Origin: Neopestalotiopsis rosae
Lineage: Eukaryota; Ascomycota; Sordariomycetes; Amphisphaeriales; Sporocadaceae
Direction of reading: 5' to 3'
Length of the DNA: 64,000 nt
Assembly (NCBI GenBank): GCA_023078685.1
Contig: JALGAS010000004.1
Span: 2,976,001 to 3,040,000, forward strand
The notes beneath the pieces were generated by a model. That model ran no database searches and had not been told where the DNA came from. It was given only the letters and a program-made list of their open reading frames with translations. Of this stretch, positions 1 to 10,173 are shown piece by piece. Each line of letters begins with the position of its first letter. Within the stretch, counting starts at the first letter, position 1. The position numbers and the translations under genes are program-made.

Positions 1-1638
1 TCCCTTGTACTCGAGGTCCCGGGTGGTTACATGCGGGTGACCAAGTGCGACTGGCGGTCTCCATCTCCAGACCTCCTTCATCATGCACCGTACGTACGGC
101 AGATTTTGGAGATCCTCCCAGACGGGTACCCTGTCGCCCACAACGCTGTCTGCAGAAAGAAAGTCGTTTAGTAGTCATGAATTCGGGCATGGATATAGTT
201 CACTTACCAATCTCCTCCTGAGCTTTGCGTTGGACGTCCGGAAATGTCATCATGGCCTCCAAAAACGACATGGTCGACATCTTGCTCTGCGTCATGGATC
301 AGCAGAATCCGGTTATTTTTTTCAGCAGGGTAGCGTACTGTGTCGGCGGCACCTTGAATCAACATGAGGTTCAAATATGCCGCTTCTTCCTCAGACCCGA
401 ATCCCAGCCGCTTCTCGTCGGTTAGGATTCGGTACAGCATCGTCTCTTTGGCATTTGGGGCCGTTGAGCCACCGCTCATCAGTTGCTGCACAACGGTCAA
501 TTCAATTCCCTGGCCCATCTGTGAGGAGTTACTGACATTCTTGAGTTTGATTGACCATTTCAGGTTGTCAAGAAATAGTTCACGACCTTTGCGCTCCCAA
601 GGTTTCAAAGTCAAGGGCAATTTTTGCAGGAATGGAAATGTGTCAACGATGTAAGACCCAGGAATAGTTGCTGTTTGGTCAGTAATAGAGCGCTGGCATA
701 GACCGTGTCGGCTCACCTTTGATATATTCTAAGCCGGAGTCTACACATCATTAGTAAGGTTCTCATTTGATGATTATGAATGTATTGAATTACCATGGAT
801 ATAGTCGATGTTTGGATCATCTGTGCTCTTGATCTGTGATAATGTGTCAACGAATGCATTGTTGAAGTCTGCACGAGACACTCACCTCCAGTCCCAGCGT
901 CTGCAGGGCGAAAGTGCTATACGTGTATCGGCCAATTTGCGCCCACAGATTCTGCTGATCAGTCCCGGCGTCTTGATCAATTGAAGTTTCATAGATGAAC
1001 TTTGCAGTCTCGTAGTACATAAATCTGTGCTTGTCAGCCTGGTCGTCGCCTCCTCATTCGCACGCTGACTTACGGGAGTCCAGCATCGGCTCTCGCGGGG
1101 CTCGTCAGCTCGGAATGCGTTATCTTTCGTTGATGCTAATAAACATGCTGTAAGATGAGTTCTACAACGCGCGAGAAACCTGCATCTACGTACCTTCCAC
1201 CTCTGATCAGAAGCCTGTAGGAATAGCACGTTCCAGCAGTTGGTCATGATGTTGTTGGCTTCGATCCAGTTTGGTCTCTCAGATGTGCTAGCCGATTTCC
1301 TGTCCATGAGCTCCTTTGCATTACATCAGCACAAATATGCGACAAGTGGAATTCTCGAATTGCCATACCTTGACTACGGCATCAGAGTTGAGATAGTATA
1401 TCGTGACGGGCCCAAGCTTGACGCGAAAGATTTCGCCATACTGGCGCGCCCACTTATTCAGCAGAAGATGAAGACTTAAATTCTTTGCTGCAGGTACATA
1501 TTGCAAGACGTTGCCAATCAAAGGAAGTCCGGGCGGTTGCGGGGGCAATTTACTATTGTGCCTCCATTGCTGCATGAGGTAGTAGCAGACAAGGCACACT
1601 ATACCAACGGCACCCAGCAAGTTGAGGTTCAGCAACAT
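1..1638 (-). CDS. cytochrome P450 monooxygenase, 5'-complete, C-terminus beyond the left edge
   Basis: A membrane-bound haem monooxygenase of the fungal O-methylsterigmatocystin oxidoreductase-like group. I assemble nine exons on the minus strand: 1638-1369, 1313-1194, 1135-1074, 1024-886, 833-794, 740-717, 670-339, 286-208, 149-1; together they give 405 residues in one frame. Seen: an N-terminal membrane anchor (about residues 3-24), the PPQPPGLPLIGN hinge, a C-helix segment HQRKITHSELTSPARADAGL, an I-helix region around GAADTSKMS, and the ExxR motif as EVWR. The haem-binding Cys loop must lie outside the window. The start at 1638 is chosen because the anchor begins there; an upstream in-frame ATG adds unrelated residues. 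The nearest upstream neighbour is the STAND gene on the same strand, 485 bp away. The family is clear; the substrate is not. Several introns keep the frame open in short ORFs, so automated gene models may differ. Confidence 0.85.
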
Positions 1639-2123
1639 CCTGCGCGAATTCGCATCAGCTTTCCACAAAGGTTGTAGATGAGGTGTGTTCGTGAACGCAG
1701 ATGTGCTAAAATTCTCCAAATCGTGAATAGTATTGTTTAAGATACTGTTGTGTTGTATCCTGAAGCAGGTTGCCAGATCACAACTTCCCCGCCAAGCCGC
1801 GGGGACTTGCTGATATAGTCGATCGTTCGCATATAGCACAGGCGGAAATTCCGGCGGCTGTGTCCCGTATATGCCGGAGTTCCGCAGCGGGCGCTTTCAA
1901 AGCGTTTCAGTCTGCGAAGCACCGACTCAAAAGAATTGCCTTACTTTCTCGGAATGGTAAGTTCTGAGCAGCCGCTGACTCAGCGGTCTCGGTCTTTGAG
2001 GTGACGTTGCAGCACGGATCGGATATTCCAGTGTCTTTCGACCCATGTTTAATCATTCCCCAATGTGTGATGACAACTCTTCCGTAGCGCTAAACTTCGT
2101 CGTTAGCAGTGGTAGCATCGTTT
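1639..2123. other. intergenic spacer, probable P450 promoter
   Basis: This 485 bp stretch lies between the P450 start and the end of the STAND gene. Both genes run on the minus strand, so it holds the P450 promoter and 5' leader and the STAND 3' end. I see no further gene or RNA. Confidence 0.5.
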
Positions 2124-5100
2124 CTAGAATTTCACTCTTGAGCAGAGGCTATTTGGCTGTTCGCTCTGTTTAGCTTTGGGGGAGCAATTAAACACAACTG
2201 ACCTGTCATCATAACCGCTGTAGATTGAGCTGCGAAATGGGCGCTCGCGCTTTTGATCGCCAGTTGCGGTATTCACAGCGTTGCTCGTGGACAAGCTTCC
2301 AGCTAGCTTTTGGGACGCCAGTACAATGCAGTCCTCGAGGAGTTCTGCGGACGAAACACAATAAGGGCGGAGCAAGGCTAGGTAGCTTGCCACATATACC
2401 GGTGTCAAATCTGCCCTTTCTAACGTCATCCTTCTTGGGTCATCAGCCGCGCTGTTAGCATGAGCTTCCCCTCGCCAATGAGAGCACTTGACAGACGGCC
2501 GTCCATCGTTTGCTGTGGCTGGCATCACTGGACTCGCTCCATAGCGCAGTAATAGTGCGACTGCTCTCAGAAGCACTTCCCGAGCCAGACGAATTGATGT
2601 GTCATTGAAAGAGGTCAACGCATCGTAGCAAGTACCTAGAAACAATACCCATGGCGATCCAAAATCCGTGATTTCATTCGGATCTGCCCCTAATTGCAAT
2701 GCTCGCTGGAGTAGCTTCAAGTCCGGCAATTGGTTACCGATGGACATGGAAGATTCGTGAGAGAAAAGACCTCGTAGAATGTAGTCCAGTATTGGGCGCC
2801 GTTTCTTCTCTCGTATGGCGTCTCTTGTAAGGTTAGCGTAAACATATGCCGACAGATTGAAATCTATCGCAGTAGTAAGAAAGGAGCTGCCGTCGCGATG
2901 ATAAGAACGTAGGCTCCTGCAGATGTACCACGGCTGCTTCTCAGAGTCTTGATCGCTAGAGCTGTGCATTAAGCGCTCCAAGATAGGTTTCAGGCGCCCC
3001 GCTGCGATCTCGCAATATCTGGTGTTCCTGAGTTCCGGTACAGAGAGGGCACAAATCACGTAGCTTGCAAGCCCAACTATGAAGTCGTGGTGCTATGGAA
3101 TCCGCTCCAACGCCTCCATCTGAATCAGTCGGGCGTTACAGAGCAGAACTCGTATGTTGACTGTGCCCCCAGAGTATTCATGTAGCCTGCGCTGGCTCGA
3201 AGGAAGAGACAAGAAGTCCCGGAATGATCGGTGCAAAAAGCTTATCTGCCAGTCCGATATCTGTTTGAAATTTGTCGCGTCCACACCTGCGGAGATGTTG
3301 TAACCCAATTCGGTTGATCCTTCAACGTATTGACATTCTAGCAGACCGAGACATCGGCTATTGATGCGCCGGAGCGCTGAATCGAGGTGAAATTCCAGGT
3401 TGCGAGGGTCAGCAAAGTCCAACGTACGTGCCGCAAAGCCCTTCTTCAATGTGGAACCGTTTGCACTGTCCTCAATGCAGGCCACGTCGAGAAGACGGAG
3501 GGGATGCAACGTAATGAACTCGTGTTCCTCATGAAGTGCCAATTGAAGAAATATCGAAGCCTCCATATGATGTTGTGATTCGATCGAGCCCATCAAGTGG
3601 GTGAAGTAGGCATCGAGATCCTTTGGCATCACTTCGACTTTTCTCAACAACTGGTGCATGTTGTCTCCGTCTCGAAGTGATTTCACCAGCTCATACACAA
3701 CAAGCCGCACCCAGAGGAACACCCCTGCAGCCTGATTCAGAATTTTATGCACCAAAATCTCAGCCGAAGACGGATCATATTGTCGCAATTGATTGAATCG
3801 TCGTTGAGAGTTCAATTCGTGGTGTATATAAGAGTGTATATCCTCTCTGGTATGGTCTTCGAGCCTGAGCTTGGGACATTGGTCGAAGGCATCGCAGAAA
3901 ACATTCCACGGCCGGCTGGATACGCAAAGCTTGACGTGCGAGAATGAGGAAAGGTTGTCGATCAGATCCAGGAAGTCATCTCTTTCTTGATCAGTCCCTT
4001 CAAACTCATCGAGTCCGTCAAGAAGAAAGAACGTATACAGCGCTTCAGTACTGACAATTGCTTTGATGGTCTGAATGAGGTCAGAGGAAGTCCAGTTGAT
4101 GTCGTTTATAGGTGCACTGCGAGCTCTGTTCCAGATAATTGGTTTGACGACCTTGGGAATGATATGTGGTACGTGTGACAACAACTGGGCAAGTAGTGAG
4201 CGAAGAAGCCCGATGAATGATTTTTGTAAAGGCGTCCCCGGTGCCCAGAAGAAGTAATCGATCTTGAGTACAGTTTCATTTTCACTCCACGGATGGAAGT
4301 GGAGGTCCTCGTTAAGTTCATCGAACAGGTATCGCATCAATGTCGACTTTCCGCTACCTGGTGTGCAATAATCAATACCTCAAAACCCTCAACACTAACT
4401 CCCCAAATCTTGGATTTCCTACCTGGTTTACCATGTATCCAATAGACCCGATAGATATCGTCGTTCGATCGTGCCCAGGAGAGCAGGTTATCAAATTGTC
4501 GCTGTGATTGCTCTGGATGCAACACCCATTCGTACGTGCTTCTATGTGCACGCTGGATCTTGTTCCTTCGCTCATCACTTTGGGGGAAAGCGAGACTGTC
4601 AATAATTCTCTGCTGAGCTACTTCATATTGCTCTGATAGCAATGAGAAGCGTTTCAACAATTCTCCAGTTTCCTGATGAGAAAGTATGGCATCTAGCTTG
4701 CATGATAATTCAGCTAATGCATCTCGGTGGAATGTTCGGAACTCCTTTAGGGCGTCGTCTACCGATGGAAGCGAGGTCTTGCTGATTTGAGCCGCGAGGG
4801 CTTGAATCTCTGTTGAGAGCAAGCTGGAGGCAGAGTTGAAGGTGTTGATGATATGTCGCTCTGATTCATCATTAGATTGTAGAAGCTCAGCTTGCTTCGC
4901 TGCGCCACTCTGTCTTGAGACCATGGTGGTTAGAGATGCTCTAAGGTCGCAAGAGGACATTTGACATACTGCGTGAATAACATGAAAGCAAAGCTGAGGT
5001 CGTCCTTGGCTTCACCTAGATCATGCTTCAAGGCTTTGACTTTGCCCTCGTACCAGATAGACTTGATGCTCATTCGAAGTCCCTCGAGTGTAGACGACTT

Positions 5101-5406
5101 CTTCACCTTGAGCCTCTCAAGAAGAGTGACGAGCTCGTTTGCGATGCGCATACACTCTTTGTTCGCCGCCGCCAACCTTACACCCGACGCAGTAGCCCTG
5201 TAGGGACTGCTAGAAGATGGCAGCGATGCACTAAGCTCAGCATTGAGCCCCTTGAGCGACTGTAATACTTCATATAGGGTGTTATGTTGATTCAGTGCCC
5301 CATCGGGCGCAGTCCGATATTCTACCGCGCGGCTGAGGACGTTTGCTCCATACTCGACAATCTGCAGAATGTTACAGGCAAGCGAGAACGCGCTTAGCGG
5401 TTCCAT
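2124..5406 (-). pseudogene. STAND/NACHT P-loop NTPase (fungal NLR-like), interrupted by an in-frame TAG
   Basis: A STAND NTPase of the type involved in fungal self/non-self recognition. Exons: 5406-4970, 4940-4423, 4357-2124; the 3189 nt are a multiple of three (1062 codons plus stop). Domains: an N-terminal helical domain typical of fungal NACHT proteins (starts MEPLSAFSLACNILQIVEYG), a coiled region to about residue 300, NACHT with Walker A GKPGSGKST (built across the second intron) and Walker B FFLLDGLDEFEG, then a C-terminal helical region that may hold ankyrin-like repeats. Codon 740 (3095-3093) is TAG. Sequence on both sides stays in frame and matches the homologous gene at 23682-26537, so this looks like a recent nonsense change. 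No GT-AG intron that restores the frame spans it. Alternatives are a sequencing error, readthrough, or a functional truncated protein that keeps the NACHT domain. Confidence 0.75.
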
Positions 5407-6392
5407 GGTGTCAATTGTCGATCTCGTCAGGTCTTGAATAGGCAGATCAACGTAGCCTGCTTTGCGGGCTCCTTATGGTGCAATGATGGCAATTTGACAT
5501 CCACTCCCCCAGGACAGCCTGTCCTGACCATGACAAGACTGTTCAGGAAGACAACAGTCCAGATGTGCCTGATGATGTCTGATTAAAGGGAATTACAACG
5601 CATGTTCAGCTGGCGGGGCTGTTTGTCATGTTGCACAACCGCAATCGATCGCTGGCGAATAGCATGCTGCATCTGCAGTCCACCCCTAACGCGGGGTCAT
5701 GATCCTTCTGATGCTATCGAATGCTCTGCACAAAATTCGATTCTCTTTGCCATGCATCACTGCCCAACAACATCAATTCCTTTTGAGAGACAAGTTCTTC
5801 AACCGTTTGAACCGACGGATATTCCAAGCGCAGTTTCGTCCGCTCTGCTACGAATTCCGAGCCTTGTCCATGAATAATGGACAAAGTCCACCTTCTGCAA
5901 CAGCGCACATCCCGAGAAGTTTCAGTGAATGTTAAAGGAATGTAGTGCGTGGTCAATTGCAATATCAGACAGAAAATGCATGGCAAAACTCGAGACTCAC
6001 GTAATAATGGCATGCTGTGGGCTAGCGTCAGCGCCTTGAACGCTACTTCACCCTTAAGGCAGAGGCACCTTTTGGCAGCATCGCGGCTTCACCAAGATTG
6101 AACGCTACAACATCTTCCCTACAGCAACCAACACAGTATGATTCTCAATGAGTATGCACCCGCGAGCATAGGTACATATATCACTAAAGTTTCATTGCAA
6201 TACTTCATAATATGTACCGGACTGCTCTTATCCGAGAATCTGCTTTGTGAAAACTTCTAGATTTAGTGGTGCCCGCTAATAGCGGCTTTCACTTTACCCG
6301 GCGCATGCCGCTTCCTCCTCGCATCTTGCGATTACAACTCGCGGTGGGCTTAATCATGTGCATCATCGCAAAATATCTTGCAACTCCAAGTC
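5407..6392. other. divergent intergenic region, STAND gene / shikimate dehydrogenase-like gene
   Basis: This 986 bp region separates two divergently transcribed genes and should hold both promoters. A single CGGAC half-site sits at 6218-6222, about 170 bp upstream of the dehydrogenase start; the same pentamer recurs in the 9333-10173 promoter. I see no coding sequence. Confidence 0.4.
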
Positions 6393-7458
6393 ATGGCTCA
6401 CGAAAGGGACAAACAGAATAGCAAACGACGAGGCTTCCTCTTCGGCCGGAACATATCCAATTCACTATCTCCTCTTTTGCATGATACAGTCTTTTCCGAG
6501 CTCGGACTGGATTGGACCTATGAGCGTGTAGACACTGGCGATGTCGAATTGTTGATACAATGTCTACAGGACGATATTCTATACGGTATATTTGATCCTC
6601 CCTCTTAGAAGAGAATACGTGGTGGTTGACACAATTATCAGGTGCGGCAGTGACGATGCCACATAAAGTCACCATCATGAAGCATTTGGATGTCCTCACT
6701 GAGGTTTGTCAAGAAGTTGGTGCCTGCAACACCATTTACATTACCATGAAAGAGGGTCGTCGCATCCTTTGCGGTACCAATACAGATGTAATTGGTGTCC
6801 GAGAGGCATTCTATCGAAATGTCCCCGAGCCAGACAAGACTTTTGAAGACCGACCGGTGATGGTGGTAGGTAGCGGAGGTGCTGCACGTGGCGCCGTCTA
6901 CGCTGCTCAGAAATGGATGCGTGCTACTCAGATCTATCTTGTCAATCGGGACGACCTAGAAACCCAAAATCTTCTTGCCGAATGTGAAGCGGCGGTTCAT
7001 GGCAGTACCCTCGTGCACGTCAACGATATAGGTCAAGCAGAAAGCCTCCCAACTCCAGGTGCCATCATCTCTTGCATCCCGGACTTTGCCCCTCACACCG
7101 ACAAGGAGAAGCTTGTCAGAGACATCATGCAAGTCTTCTTACAACGAAGCGACAAAGGGGCCATTCTCGATATGTGCTACACTCCAAGCCCCAACACCAA
7201 GATCAGTCGAAATGCACAGCAAGAGGGCTGGCAAGTCATCGCCGGTACCGAAATGCTAATATGGCAAGCTCTGGAGCAGGTATGTGACTCTCTTCTTCAA
7301 TCTTCCCGCAAGCATAGGAGCCTTGTTAATACTCAAGCACCTAGGACACGTACTGGACTGGTCGCGCAGTGGAAGAACTGCCAGTGCAAAAAGTGAAGAC
7401 AGCCATTGCGAATAGGCTGGCGTCGAATGTGCAGAATGCTTCCAATAAGTCACAATAA
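6393..7458 (+). CDS. shikimate/quinate dehydrogenase-like NAD(P) oxidoreductase
   Basis: Predicted to reduce or oxidise a shikimate- or quinate-like hydroxy acid in the cytosol. Three exons: 6393-6585, 6642-7279, 7345-7458, giving 314 residues, a normal length for a stand-alone AroE-type enzyme. Seen: the substrate-binding SLSPLLHD segment, MPHKVTIM with the presumed catalytic Lys (about residue 73), GTNTD with the presumed catalytic Asp, the GSGGAARGA nucleotide-binding loop followed by NRD, and a C-terminal GTEMLIWQA helix. The last exon continues in frame past a 65 nt intron to a TAA at 7456-7458. An in-frame ATG at 6378 would add five residues. In most fungi shikimate-pathway reduction is done by the pentafunctional AROM protein, so a stand-alone copy usually serves quinate catabolism or secondary metabolism (inference). 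It is convergent with the CoA-transferase, 194 bp away. Confidence 0.87.
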
Positions 7459-7652
7459 AAACCGATACATTTTATGAAACTTGTGCGTCGCCACGAATCT
7501 GGTTGGTGCTATACAATTCTCGAAAAGTGTTCTGAGGCATATCATTAAGTCAATTTACAAGTTCTGTTCATGATGGGAGACAACCCATTGCATCACAATG
7601 TCCAGGGACAAAAGCTCAGCTATCCTGCGACGCGATGACGGATATTTGGCGC

Positions 7653-9332
7653 CTACTTTGCTACCCACTCTGGCTTCGATCGGCCTCGGCGGCCCGTAGG
7701 CACTTCCCAGCCAACAGGAGACAACTCAAACTTGAATGCAGGCGCAAGGAGTCTAAAGTCCTCATCCAGTCCGTATTCTTTACCCGTCATGGTCAAAAAG
7801 TACTCGGGGTGCTCAAATATGTCCGGACGAGTTTTCTGCATGGACTTGTGCGTCTTGCCGACAAGGACGCTCATGTCGTCATAATGGCGAGGACTGAACT
7901 CGGGATCACGCGCCTTCAGTTCCCGTTGCTGCTCCTCGGTGTACATGCCTAGATTGTAGTACCAGATGTTGTACTGGGTCAGACTAATATAAATATCAAA
8001 TGTGACGTCGTCTTTGGTACGTGCAATGAGTGCTGAGATGGCAGCGGCGGCACCGACCAAGCCAGTCTGGTAATCGGAGTTGGCTAGTAGAATGTCAGAT
8101 GTGGACCACAATGTTTCAAGACTTTCAGAGAACTTACGGAGAAGAGGAACAACGGGCTCTTCGAGACCCAGGAACTTTCCTTGGAGATAAGACAGACCAA
8201 CCAAGCAATCACTGATTTGCTGCCAGCCAGAGCGGTATGACAGCGGTCCCTTGAATCCGTAGCAGTTCTCCCTCATGTAGATCAAGCTAGGATTGAGCTT
8301 GCGCAGAGAGGCAGTGTCAAATCCCAAACGCGAAAGAGCTCCCGGACGGTATCCATCAATAAGCATATCAGCTCCCTTGACGAGTTCCGTAAAGGCTTGC
8401 CTGTCTTCTTCTGTCTTCAGGTCGAGATTGGCGTCGCGCTTGCCGGTCTGGAGATCCGGCATCGTCGCGGGATACTCGGGAAGCTTGTCGCAGGAAATGC
8501 GGAGCACGTCGGCACCGAGCGCGGCGAGCATCTTTGAAACGGCGGGTGCGGCAATGACGCGGGAGAAGTCAATGATGCGAATGCCGGCAAGAGGCTTGTG
8601 ACGATGCTCTTGAACCTGCGGCCAAGGCTTCCTTGGTGCGGAAACGGGAGTCGAACTCCAGAGTGGTTCTTTTGCCATAATCCTTCCATGCTCACTGGCA
8701 AAGAACTCCTCGGGGGTACGACAGACCACACCGGCCTGCTTGTACTTTTCATTCGCCGTCTTCTCGAGGTCTTCCGAGTCCCATTGGGCCACCTTGTCGG
8801 CATACATTTTGATGGCCTCTTCTGTAGTGACATCAACGTCGTCCATGCCCATCATGGTCATGGTCGGAACCGCGTTCATTGAGCCATGGAGATGATACCA
8901 CCGACCGTCTTTTGTCTGGTAAACATTGGTTGCCCACCGTCGGATGGGTCGGGTGCTCTGGTGTACGTCCATCTTGGCCAGCTCCTGGAGCATCTGGGGG
9001 TTCTCCAAGAACGACTTGCCACCAATGGACGGGAGTAATACCGACTCCAAGAAGAGAGTGGCTGCATCAAGATTGATCTCAACATCTTGATAGTCAATGC
9101 CATATCTTTCTGCCGCGGCCACGTTCGCCGCTGTGGCCATGAGCGCAGTCAACGACGCGCTGGACTCTGTGATTTTGAGGGGAGTAAGGATCCATGGCTT
9201 GTGGTCACCGCCGACAAACTTGACTTTCTTGGCAGCATCTGAGAAGGATGATGGAAAGCCAAGGGCAGTATCCTGAAGCAATACTTCATTGAGTATTCGC
9301 GAAGATTCGTCAAAGATGGAGTAGCCGCTCAT
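7653..9332 (-). CDS. family III CoA-transferase (CaiB/BaiF family)
   Basis: Transfers CoA between carboxylic acids; related members are alpha-methylacyl-CoA racemases. Two exons are proposed, 9332-8138 and 8083-7653, giving 541 residues. The 54 nt intron is in frame, so the ORF also reads through it; removing it joins VVPLL to PNSDYQTGLVGAAAA, which fits the family far better than the 18 extra residues. Seen: a fungal N-terminal half, then the domain start LAGIRIIDFSRVIAAPAVSKMLAALGADVLRI, DLKTEEDRQAF, LIDGYRPGALSRLGF, and SGWQQISDCLVGL, which carries a candidate catalytic Asp. It lies tail to tail with the dehydrogenase-like gene and head to head with the AtuA-like gene, so the last pair may be co-regulated from the shared 841 bp promoter. 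CoA donor and acceptor cannot be told from sequence. Confidence 0.88.
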   Translation of the reverse strand: MSGYSIFDESSRILNEVLLQDTALGFPSSFSDAAKKVKFVGGDHKPWILTPLKITESSASLTALMATAANVAAAERYGIDYQDVEINLDAATLFLESVLLPSIGGKSFLENPQMLQELAKMDVHQSTRPIRRWATNVYQTKDGRWYHLHGSMNAVPTMTMMGMDDVDVTTEEAIKMYADKVAQWDSEDLEKTANEKYKQAGVVCRTPEEFFASEHGRIMAKEPLWSSTPVSAPRKPWPQVQEHRHKPLAGIRIIDFSRVIAAPAVSKMLAALGADVLRISCDKLPEYPATMPDLQTGKRDANLDLKTEEDRQAFTELVKGADMLIDGYRPGALSRLGFDTASLRKLNPSLIYMRENCYGFKGPLSYRSGWQQISDCLVGLSYLQGKFLGLEEPVVPLLRKFSESLETLWSTSDILLANSDYQTGLVGAAAAISALIARTKDDVTFDIYISLTQYNIWYYNLGMYTEEQQRELKARDPEFSPRHYDDMSVLVGKTHKSMQKTRPDIFEHPEYFLTMTGKEYGLDEDFRLLAPAFKFELSPVGWEVPTGRRGRSKPEWVAK

Positions 9333-10173
9333 GGTGATGAATTTGTGGTCTGAAAATTGTGATAGACGTTGAGTGGGTTGAGTCTAGTCAACACAACAGC
9401 CAACTTCCAGAGACATTGGTGACGATATTATACTTCTTCTAAGATCTTACGAGGAAAGGGGCCGACCGATTATTCCCTCGGCGCGCAATGGCCTACCCAC
9501 TTTGAATGTAAACCCGGCGGTACGATTCCGAGAATCGACCACCAAAGCCTATGTCATGGCCAAAACTCCGAGCGACCCCATTGAAAGACTCCACTGCCAG
9601 TACGGACCGAGATTGTCGCAGCATTTGCACAAATTTAACATCCTGTCACCGGATAGGTCCGGACATCTGAAAATTATCACAGAAGGCGAATTAGTAACCA
9701 GTTTCAATTGTCCGAGAACCAATCCATTTGCCCTAAAGTACTATTACCAAGAGATATAACAGTCACAAAATGTTGTGTCATGTTCAAGGGATCGGAGTTC
9801 TGTGGCCGGAGTTTTGCACCGCTAAGTATTAAACTATTAGTAGCTGGTCGATCACTGGCCGCAGACTCCGGCAACTGACCCAAATGCCGACGAGGACCTA
9901 ATTTAGTACCAAAAACAAAACAGCCTTGGAATTGGCAAAACAGGGAAAGAGGTGATATCACGATGCAATACCCCGAATTCATGGCTGAGAGGGGTTGTGC
10001 TCGGACAGACCGACCAGTCCGAATGTGATTGGCAGAAGCCCATTGCTGCCGAGGCCCCTTTGCCGGGGATACTTACAGGGACATTGTTACTATAAATCCG
10101 ATCTTTTGAGTCCCAAGAAATTGATCATTCATACTTGCAATCGTCCATTTTTGTTGGTCTATTAAAAGTCAAT
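9333..10173. promoter_or_regulatory. shared divergent promoter with CGG-type inverted repeats
   Basis: This 841 bp region lies between the CoA-transferase (minus) and the AtuA-like gene (plus). It contains CGGAC at 9603-9607, the palindrome GTCCGGAC at 9657-9664, CGGAGT-type half-sites near 9793, 9807 and (inverted) 9865, a perfect inverted repeat at 10001-10022, and TATAAAT at 10091-10097, about 80 bp upstream of the AtuA-like start. CGG triplets in inverted pairs are the usual targets of Zn2Cys6 dimers, and such a regulator is encoded 3 kb away. Binding is inferred, not shown. Confidence 0.5.
10001..10022. promoter_or_regulatory. perfect inverted repeat TCGGAC-N10-GTCCGA
   Basis: Six-base arms TCGGAC (10001-10006) and GTCCGA (10017-10022) flank a 10 bp spacer, about 150 bp upstream of the AtuA-like start codon. 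In zinc-cluster terms this is CGG-N14-CCG. It is a candidate operator for the neighbouring Zn2Cys6 regulator. Confidence 0.5.

Noticed and set aside
3093..3139. A 47 nt intron that would remove the TAG in the first STAND gene
   Set aside because: GTAACG...CATAG borders exist, but splicing shifts the frame and loses the homology downstream.
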